From positions 32,427,929 to 32,491,928 of the forward strand of contig OV121097.1 in the NCBI GenBank assembly GCA_921293015.1: 64,000 nucleotides of DNA, written 5' to 3'. Under the pieces are notes generated by a model, which ran no database searches, was not told the origin of the DNA, and was given only the letters and a program-made list of their open reading frames with translations. Shown in pieces: positions 56,230 through 64,000 of the stretch. The DNA comes from Phorcus lineatus (lineage: Eukaryota; Mollusca; Gastropoda; Trochida; Trochidae). Within the stretch, counting starts at the first letter, position 1. Every line of letters begins with the position of its first letter. A program made the position numbers and the translations under genes.

Positions 56230-57470
56230 TGATACACTATATTTCATATTCATTTCCACATGTATACCATGACCTACTTCCTTTGAGATTTATATGCTTA
56301 TGTGTTTTAAATGATTTATGGAAAGTTATTTTTATTATAAGGCGGACAAATACATGCGAGAGTATGTGAGCTGTACTCACTGTTGCTTTGTAAAATTGTT
56401 TGTGTAGTTTTGCGTTTTCCTGACCATTATTTTGATAAGCAGATTGGTATTTAATTAAATTTTGATTTGTTGGAAAATGGATAGTTGTGTTACGATTTTG
56501 GTTGACATAATCCAAGCTTTTGACCGGACTGTAGCTTGAGTTTAGCAAATAAAAGCTGGACGATCATTGAGTGAGTTTATGTTTATATACGAGGGGAAGT
56601 ATGGCATTCATTTCATTCACATGATGAAGTTGCTTTAATAACGTCTTGTGCAGTGAAACAGTCTTATGCCTCTCTAATGTTAAGTTTAGCAACAGTGAGC
56701 AGAGATGGGAGTAGGGCGGGTGACCCATTTCGTATTTGGTCGAGGGATTATTATTGACAATTTAGTGATTTTGATACTTTTATGAAAAGAGTCATTTCAT
56801 TTAATGATAGACAAAGTTTCGAGGAAATCCAAGTCACGGAGATGCCATTGTTGAAATAGACAGTAGCTTTAAGGTGGCTTTGTTGAAATAAGAAGAGTAA
56901 TCAATATCTTCCTCTCACACAATGTTCAGGTGATCGATGTCACACAGGAACTGATAAGGGTGCTGTAGAGTAATATTAAAATGAGGCCCATATCTACTTT
57001 CAATCTATATACAACATACACTAGCCCTGACACTGTCCTGTTTGAGCAGAATGTGTACATATTTGTTTTGTAGATAAAAGAAGATTAAAGTCGACAGGTA
57101 TCCCAACAACCCCTCCATTCTTATGCATAAACACGAGTAACCCACAGCGTACCTGACCTCCGACGCTTTATGTAACATAAATGCATAACGCGAGGGTTTC
57201 TTGGAGTTTATAAGCATGTCCCGAGTTTTGTGACAACATATATAACGATGTGAATATTGAGGAGGACAAAGGAGAGGTGAGACGAAATCTAATTTTGTAT
57301 TTTCTAGGTTATGTCATGTTAACTTTACGTCTTAGTCTCATCGTTGTAAATCTTTCTACCTCAGTGAACTTACGTTTTAGATTTGTCTTGCTAGATTTAA
57401 TTGTAGGAAAGATTTACAATGGCTTCAAGTTCTCCTATCATTAGTAATTGTGTCATTGAAGCTCTATTCA
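56230..57470. other. Unassigned AT-rich spacer
   Basis: No gene, TIR pair or tandem repeat recognised. Short frames lack any family resemblance. Confidence 0.4.
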
Positions 57471-57477
57471 ACACTAT

Positions 57478-57768
57478 ATTTGTCTATATAACTATTACTC
57501 CTCCACTACTACTTGTATTACTACTCTTACTACTATTACTAATTCTACTACTACTACTACTACTACTAATACTACTACTACTACGACTACTACTACTACT
57601 GCTACTAATCTACTACTACTTCTACTACTACTACTACTACTTCTATTACTACTTTTACTAATATTACTACTTCTACTACTACTTCTACTACTACTATTTC
57701 TACTACTACTTCTATTACTACTTTTACAACTACTACTACTTCTACTACTACTTCTACTACTACAACTT

Positions 57769-57816
<48 letters not shown>

Positions 57817-58000
57817 TTACTACTTGTACTGCTACTGCTGCTCCTACTACTACTACTACTATTACTACTACTTCTACCACTACTACTACTTCTACTACTA
57901 TTTCTACTACTTCTACTACTACTACTACTACTTCTAATAGTACTGCTCCTACTACTGCTACTAATACTACATTTACTACTACTTCTACTTTTCTGCTACC
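57478..58000. repeat. CTA/TAC trinucleotide microsatellite, about 0.5 kb
   Basis: Imperfect (CTA)n with interspersed CTT, ATT and CTG triplets. Open frames here in all phases follow from the triplet repeat and are not genes. Confidence 0.95.
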
Positions 58001-58194
58001 TCTTGCAGTACCGCTTGTATAGGAGGGATGTCCCATAAAAAGTCTAATAGTTTTCAATGTTTTATAACCACAACATGCGTTTTCATGGCTATACCATGTG
58101 ATCATTGAGAACACCCGATAAGTACATGTATGATGAATACCTCTGCACGTTCAAATCGAGCCCTGATAAAACAATGAAACCAGTGTGTAACTGT

Positions 58195-58330
58195 ATCATC
58201 CCAACTTGGGATCGCGTCCCATCTTAAGATGGGACGCGTCCCAACTTGGAATTCCAAGTTGGGATGTCCCATCTTGAGATGGGACGGCGCATACTTTAAC
58301 ATGTTGATAATATTCTTATTCTAATGTAAA
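58195..58330 (-). repeat. Palindrome cluster 1
   Basis: Contains back-to-back palindromes gcgtcccatcttaagatggg acgc and cccaacttggaattccaagt tggg plus gtcccatcttgagatgggac. On the minus strand it is preceded by aacatgttaaagtatgcgcc, matching the lead-in of the cluster at 61360. Confidence 0.9.
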
Positions 58331-58339
58331 ATTTAGAAA

Positions 58340-59260
58340 TAACATCATAACATGTATCATTTAGATAAGCGCTTTAAGGCCATCGAAAGATATTTTGATT
58401 TTATGTTGATTTTCATGACTTATTGGCTATATCTATCTCTCATCGCATACGAGTCTTTCATCATAGTACAATACGATTTCAAAAGTAACTCTTATACAAA
58501 ATTTTATAAATTATTTCATTATATGCTTAAAAATGTTTAATTGTGACAGCATGTTAAGCAACTAATAAAAAAGAAATGTACACTCAAAACCCACTCTTAG
58601 TGAATAACAAGAATGCTTAAGGCATGGCATGATTTCAATGTACTCATTGTGTTTGATAGTCGAATCTAAGACGACTGTATGTTTCTTAAACATAATTCAC
58701 AAACACTAACCTATAAGTGGTGTCCCGTCAATGCTTATAAGATATCCAGTTATGCCTCCTATTTCCGATGGAACCTGATCTGATCAGTGTCGTGGTGCAA
58801 ATGGCAAAGATACCTGCCTGGTAGTTCAGAGAAGGGTGTGGGGTGGGTGGAGGGGGGAGAGGGGGGTCCGAAAGAAGGTATTTTGGTAAACATCCGGTTC
58901 GGTTATGACACTAATACCTGTGAGTCACCTTCCAATTAGTGACAAGAATGGGTACCAATTGAGCATGCTTGTAACACTGAGGTACACACCGAGCGTTTGT
59001 TGTTTTAGTCAATGATTATCATTCTTATTCATCAAGGCATTGGCCCCTATCGGCAATATCACTGATAGGAAGCAGACGTGATCAAATGTTTATGTTTATT
59101 GTTATTGTGTTGTCATTCGATGAAAGTATGTTTCATAAACAGAAAGTTAATCATGTAAAGTAACCAAAATGAAATCTAACATCACCCATTGATTATTTAT
59201 GGAGAAAAAACAGGCTTTTTAATATAATTTTAAAAAAATTAAAACTTAGTTTCCAAGATT
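58340..59260. other. Unassigned spacer
   Basis: No gene or repeat supported. A G-rich patch (gggtgggtggaggggggaga) lies near 58840. Confidence 0.4.
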
Positions 59261-59264
59261 TACT

Positions 59265-59385
59265 CACCGCAATGCATAGCCACAATGGTGTTGCGGGCTT
59301 TCTACCTGCACTAATAATAGCAGCCGCGATATAAGTGAAATAATCTTGAAAGCGGCGTTAATCCCCAACTCACCTCACCTCCAAG
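59265..59385 (+). repeat. Dispersed SINE copy 6
   Basis: caccgcaatgcatagccaca, tgttgcgggctttctacctg, gcagccgcgatataagtgaa and aagcggcgttaatcccc, ending cacctcacctcc. Confidence 0.8.
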
Positions 59386-59389
59386 ATTT

Positions 59390-61350
59390 ACAAAAGAAGA
59401 TTATGGTTTAAACATATTTTGTTCATTTCAAAAAAAAGAAAATAGATTTGCAAGCAAGCTGGAAGCTTATATTAATGCCGCGTCAATAAAAATAATATTT
59501 TGAAACCATCCAACATACAACACAAAGTTATGTCAAACCAATACGATGTACAGTTGCAACACAATTCGGTTGAGATATTCAATATTGCAAAGGTAATTTC
59601 TTCATGCTAATTCAGAAATACAATATTTCACCTCATTTCCTATCAATACTAAAAGAAGATTATTAACGGAGTTTGTTGACTTTGAGTTCATTAAGAAACT
59701 TTGTTTACCTTCACAAGACCTTTTGACACAAACTAGTGTACAGAGTTGATAAAAATATTTCTTGTTCTTAACCCTAGGTAACATGTGATTTCGATCAGTA
59801 TGAAAAGGTTGTTTTTATATGTACAAGCGTCTATCTAGGCTTGTTAGAAGCGTTGAATTGAGATAATTGTTGTGTGTTGTTACCGCTAATAAGTTAATCA
59901 ACTGAGTCACATAAGATGAGTAGGGGAGAGGAAAGAAATACATTTCAGTGTATTACTGTTGTTTTACAGCTGAAAGTCTACTTAACTAATCGTTTTGTTA
60001 TCTTAAATATGCTTCTTAACATGTCTTCAGAGGACTAAATGATTCATATTGTTATTACTAATACAAATTTGATAGAGAAGCTGTCATTTCTTATACAAAT
60101 TTGATATTGAAATTGTCATTGCTTGTTGTAAAATATTATCATATTTCATTGTATGAGAATATGCAATATCTGTAAGCATATAATGGTTAGTAAGTATAAT
60201 ACTATGATTTAAACAGTATTTTATTTCCATAAAGCATGTGTTACACAGAATTCAGAATATATATACAAAAAGGAAAAAGGATGAGCAAGGCAGGAAATGC
60301 CTATATAAATTCTTTTCCTGGAACAAACATAAAACAAGGACATTGATGGAAATATACAGCTGCAATTATTCTTACAAAACTAAAATTTATATTAAACTTT
60401 GTCTACCTTAAATTTGGTACAAATTTTAGGAAAGTGCTTTAAAAATCGGTTGGTATCATTTATGAAATGATAAACAGATATTATTAGGAATTCGTTAACA
60501 CTCTGTAAAAAAGGTTTGTCGCCGTTAAGAAAGTTTTCAGTATATTGATAAGATTTACTAGGGAATATTCAAGCCCTATGTTGGCACTACTGGAACATAT
60601 GTAAATTGTTTGGGAACCAGACTTTGGTAATAGGAACTTTTAATTTCCAAGTAGCCAAGTAGGTGAACAAGATAATAAATTGTTAAAACAGCATTGGCTG
60701 ATGGTGTCTCCATATGTTGTTTTAGCCTAACACTACCTACGGTGGGCAAATTGGTGCCCAATCATTGCCTCTGACATGCCAAGCTGTCACATTAACATAT
60801 TCAGTCTATTCAGTGCTGGATTGTAACGTTTGAGAGTACCTTAATTTCTGCTTATAGAAGGTTTTTGCATGGATTTTTCATTTCTTTGTATCAGGTACGT
60901 TTTTTAAATATATATATATTGTAAAACTTGGATCTGTATTAGAATAACTTCATATCTTTGATTGTTAACAGTTTATACCACATTTTTGTAAAGAAACTAA
61001 GATACAAATATGTCTCTGTGAAATGTGGAGCCGTTTGGTTTCTCTCTGTTTACAGCTGTTCGATCTACGCATGTATTTTTGTCGTTTGAAAAATGCTGAA
61101 AAATATTATCTAAATATAAATCTATATATTGATCTGATTTTGTTATGTCGCTTAACAAATGTGATTCAATCAGTAATCAAATATGACTTAAATAATTGTT
61201 TGAGTAGTGTTGAATCGTTCGTACTCGATAACAGATGAAATCGAGTCAGAAAGTGTAGTAAATGAACATCAAATAAAATTTTCTTCGTAGGTGTGAAAAG
61301 AATAGAACTAAATTACCAAAAAAAAAGTTTTACTGACACAATTCGTTTTT
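59390..61350. other. Unassigned AT-rich spacer
   Basis: No coding exon, RNA gene or repeat family recognised over about 2 kb. Confidence 0.4.
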
Positions 61351-61359
61351 AAATATGAA

Positions 61360-61475
61360 TATTATTAACATGTTTAAGTATGCCCCGTCCCATCTTAAGA
61401 TGGGTCGTCCCAACTTGGAATCCCAAGTTGGGACGCGTCCCATCTTAAGATCGGGCGGATCCGCAGTTGGGATGA
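61360..61475 (+). repeat. Palindrome cluster 2
   Basis: aacatgtttaagtatgcccc leads into gtcccatcttaagatgggtc, cccaacttggaatcccaagt tggg, gcgtcccatcttaagatcgg and agttgggatgatac. It is an inverted relative of the 58195-58330 cluster. Confidence 0.88.
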
Positions 61476-61655
61476 TACATAACTACTATCATCACTATCA
61501 TTATCCCTTGAATTCAGTTATCCAATACTGCCGTATTCTCTATCACTACTATTAAAACAAATACTTTAACTTGTCTTGTCTTGTGTCTCCCCTATTAGTA
61601 TGAATCTCACTAATTAGTCCTTTAAATCGTTTGTAAAAGTGAAAGCAGTAGCAAA

Positions 61656-62270
61656 CAGCTTCATACCAAAGGTTTTTCACATACCTGCGTATCTTAGTGA
61701 TAATATGTAATTTGGCATGCATTTGAAGCATCGTAGCATCGCGAAAATGATACGGATCATTTTGCATTTTCACTACAGAAGTGAAATTGCATTCCACCTT
61801 AACGCAATTGTATGTCATACCCAACAGTTAACTGTAATAGTTTTTGCAGGTCACAGAAGTGACCAGAGTCAAAATTTCGAAAATGGTAATTTTGGTTTTT
61901 CTCTATAAAATCCTTTCTAAGTGAATAGCGGCTTTAAACACAATTCAGATTTGATCCTTTGCACTTAGTCAATATGATTTTGTTTATTTTTTTCTCAGAG
62001 AGTCGTATTGGAATATTTTAATCGAAATTTAAGGAAATAGGAATATCAAAAATATCACCCCTTCTATCTACTTAATCATGCAAAAATTTTGCAAGAGAGA
62101 CTAGACAATCCCACAATAAGTTAAATGTATGGCAATTTTACACATTGACAAGGGGAGAGACTTTGTCAGTTTTGCTTAAGTTATTTGATTGACATTCAAA
62201 CCAAACCTAAATTACATGATATTTGCACAAAGCAACAGTAGTAGGTGAACAAACTTTTGATATGCAGCTG
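61656..62270. mobile_element. CAGCTGCAT-ended MITE, 615 bp, copy 2
   Basis: The left end cagcttcataccaaaggttt and right end acttttgatatgcagctg match the ends of the 53474-54089 copy. The interior is colinear (for example gtttttgcaggtcacagaag and cagagagtcgtattggaata). TA follows the right end; the left flank is aa, so one end has mutated. Confidence 0.78.
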
Positions 62271-62295
62271 TATACAAATAGACGAATAGAAATGG

Positions 62296-62789
62296 TTAGT
62301 GGCAGTAATTGTTGTAGAAGTGGTAGTGGTAGCGGTTAGTGGTTAGTGGTAGTTGTGATGTTAGTAGTAATAGTAGTAGCAGTAGTAGTAGTAGTTGTTG
62401 TAGAAGTGGTAGTGGTAATGGTAGTGGTAGTAGTGATGGTAGTAGTAATAGTAGTAGCAGTAGTAGTAGTAGTTATAGAAGCGGTAGTGGTAATGGTAGT
62501 GGTAGCAGTGATGGTAGTAGTAGTAGTAGTAGTAGTAGTTATAGTAGTAAAAGTAGTTATAGTGGTAAGAGTAGTAGTAGTTATAGTAGTAATAGTAGTA
62601 GTGGTAGTAGTAGTAGTAGTAGTAGTGGCAGTAGTAGTAGTAGTGGCAGTAGAAGTAGTAGTAGTAGCAGTGGCAGTAGTAGTAGTAGAAGCAGTAGTAG
62701 TAGCAGTAGTAGTAGTGGTTATAGTAGTAGAAGTAGTAGTAGTAGTAGTTGTAGAAGTGGTAGTGGTAATGGTAGTGGTAGTAGTGATG

Positions 62790-62830
<41 letters not shown>

Positions 62831-63362
62831 TATAGTAGTAGAAGTAGTTATAGTGGTAAGAGTAGTAGTAGTTATAGTAGTAGTAGTGGTAGTAGTAGTA
62901 GTAGTAGTAGTGGCAGTAGTAGTAGTAGTGGCAGTAGAAGTAGTAGTAGTAGTAGCAGTGGCAGTAGTAGTAGTAGAAGCAGTAGCAGCAGTAGTAGTAG
63001 TAGTAGTAGTAGCAGCAGTAGTAGTAGTAGTAGTAGTAGTAGTGGCAGTAGTAGTAGTAGTAGAAGCAGTAGCAGCAGTAGTAGTAGTAGTAGTGGCAGT
63101 AGTAGTAGTAGTGGCAGTAGAAGTAGTAGTAGTAGCAGCAGTAGTAGTAGTAGTAGCAGCAGTAGCATTAGTAGTAGTAGTAGCAGCAGTAGTAGTAGTA
63201 GTAGTAGTAGCAGCAGCAGCAGTAGTAGTAGGAGCAGCAGCAGCAGTAGTAGTAGCAGTAGCAGTAGTAGTAGTAGTAGTAGTAGTAGTAGCAGCAGTAG
63301 TAGTAGTAGCAGCAGCAGCAGTAGTAGTAGTAGTAGTAGGAGGAGGAGGAGGAGGAGGAGGA
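62296..63362. repeat. AGT trinucleotide microsatellite, about 1 kb
   Basis: Imperfect (AGT)n with AGC, GGT and TAT variants, passing into an AGG run at about 63338-63362. All six-frame open stretches here are low-complexity artefacts. It ends about 100 bp before the SLC5-type start codon. Confidence 0.97.
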
Positions 63363-63464
63363 GAAGAAGTAGCAACATAAAAATAACATCACCAATGAAA
63401 CATTTTTAACCTATTTTATTCTATTCTTATCTGTTCTATCATTAAATAAGTCACAAGAAACAAG

Positions 63465-63572
63465 ATGGCGGATGATGTATGTAGGAAGGTCAGCTCGACC
63501 ACTTCTCTCCACTGGGGCGACATTCTCACCATCGTTCTCTACTTTGTCGTCGTTCTCGCTGTGGGGATATGG
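63465..63572 (+). CDS. SLC5-family sodium/solute cotransporter, first coding exon (gene continues past window)
   Basis: The ATG lies in a good context (caagATGG), followed by 36 codons and a GTGAGT donor in phase 0. The peptide starts MADDVCRKVSSTTSLHWGDI and continues TIVLYFVVVLAVGIW. The pattern of an acidic residue before a hydrophobic helix ending VVVLAVGxW is the first transmembrane segment of SGLT-type transporters, which use the Na+ gradient to import sugars, inositol or related solutes. Which SLC5 member it is cannot be told from one exon. Confidence 0.8.
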
Positions 63573-64000
63573 GTGAGTGTGATGACGTCGTGACACAATT
63601 AGCCAGTGTATAGACTAGACAATGTAGAGGACTAGTTACTTCTAAAATCAATATTTCGGCGAAATAAGATTAGTTCCCTGCGAGAAGACAACATCATTAC
63701 TCAATAAACCAATTCTTTTGAGCAGCACTAGTCATCAAAAGGAAACTCTATGATATTAAGCGAAAATCAATTCACTAATAAAGGTAACTTTAACAATAAT
63801 GTTAATGAACAAAAATTTCATCACAAATTTGTTTCACTTTTCCATCGATCTAAAGAACTATGGTAAAGAACACAAGGTTCAATTTCTTAAAAATTCATAA
63901 CTGATACAATCCTTTTTCAATACAGGGAAAGTTTGATACAATGGACAATCGATTCCTTATTATTCATACATAGCAGTTTTAATTCTACATTTCAAATTAC
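63573..64000 (+). other. Start of intron 1 of the SLC5-family gene
   Basis: AT-rich sequence following a canonical GTGAGT donor. No second exon is visible before the window ends. Confidence 0.6.

Noticed and set aside
57419..58114. Poly-Leu/poly-Val frames
   Set aside because: Products of the CTA/TAC microsatellite.
62339..63409. Poly-Ser, poly-Val and poly-Leu frames of up to 356 codons
   Set aside because: Translations of the AGT/CTA trinucleotide microsatellite in different frames.

Overview
This window is animal genomic DNA, most likely from a mollusc and tentatively a gastropod. The evidence is split genes with GT-AG introns, AT-rich spacers, and dense short interspersed and TIR repeats. 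Two repeat families, one with a gtgagtgag tract next to tttaacgccgc and one with gccgcgatataagtgaaat, look familiar from gastropod genomes. That assignment is from recognition, not a search.

Layout. (1) 829-2534, minus: a complete three-exon gene for V-type proton ATPase subunit G. (2) 4688-27999, plus: a complete mitochondrial valyl-tRNA synthetase gene (VARS2), reconstructed here as 25 exons and 1014 codons with every splice phase consistent. Its first exon encodes a presequence-like N-terminus. Intron 4 holds an intronless, same-strand 646-codon ORF of unknown function (9026-10966). Two of its exon/intron borders have been amplified in tandem: the acceptor of exon 15 in about four degenerate copies, and the donor of exon 16 in eleven exact 53-bp units. 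(3) 28.2-31.8 kb: repeats, including a 145-bp tandem array. (4) 31.85-55.1 kb: a tandem duplication of a small secreted-protein gene with a PAN/apple-like module and a beta-propeller-like C-terminus. Copy A (34510-37119) is intact over three exons. Copy B (51639-54989) keeps its exons but has a 4-nt expansion that breaks the frame in exon 1.

The second duplication unit is split by nested insertions. A Tc1-type DNA transposon (39645-51335) was entered by a young LTR retrotransposon (40507-50814, intact 1942-codon Gag-Pol, tRNA-Pro-like primer site). Its 3' LTR was in turn entered by a 0.7-kb repeat-bearing element. A decayed mariner (32357-33637) sits in the first unit.

(5) 55.1-63.4 kb: gene-poor DNA with MITEs, palindrome clusters and two long TAG/CTA microsatellites. 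(6) 63465-63572, plus: the first coding exon of an SLC5-family sodium/solute cotransporter that runs off the window, about 100 bp downstream of a 1-kb AGT repeat.

The genes do not form a pathway. V-ATPase G and VARS2 are divergent housekeeping genes. The strongest unusual material is the VARS2 splice-border arrays and nested ORF, the duplicated PAN/propeller genes, and an intron-like segment inside the LTRs.
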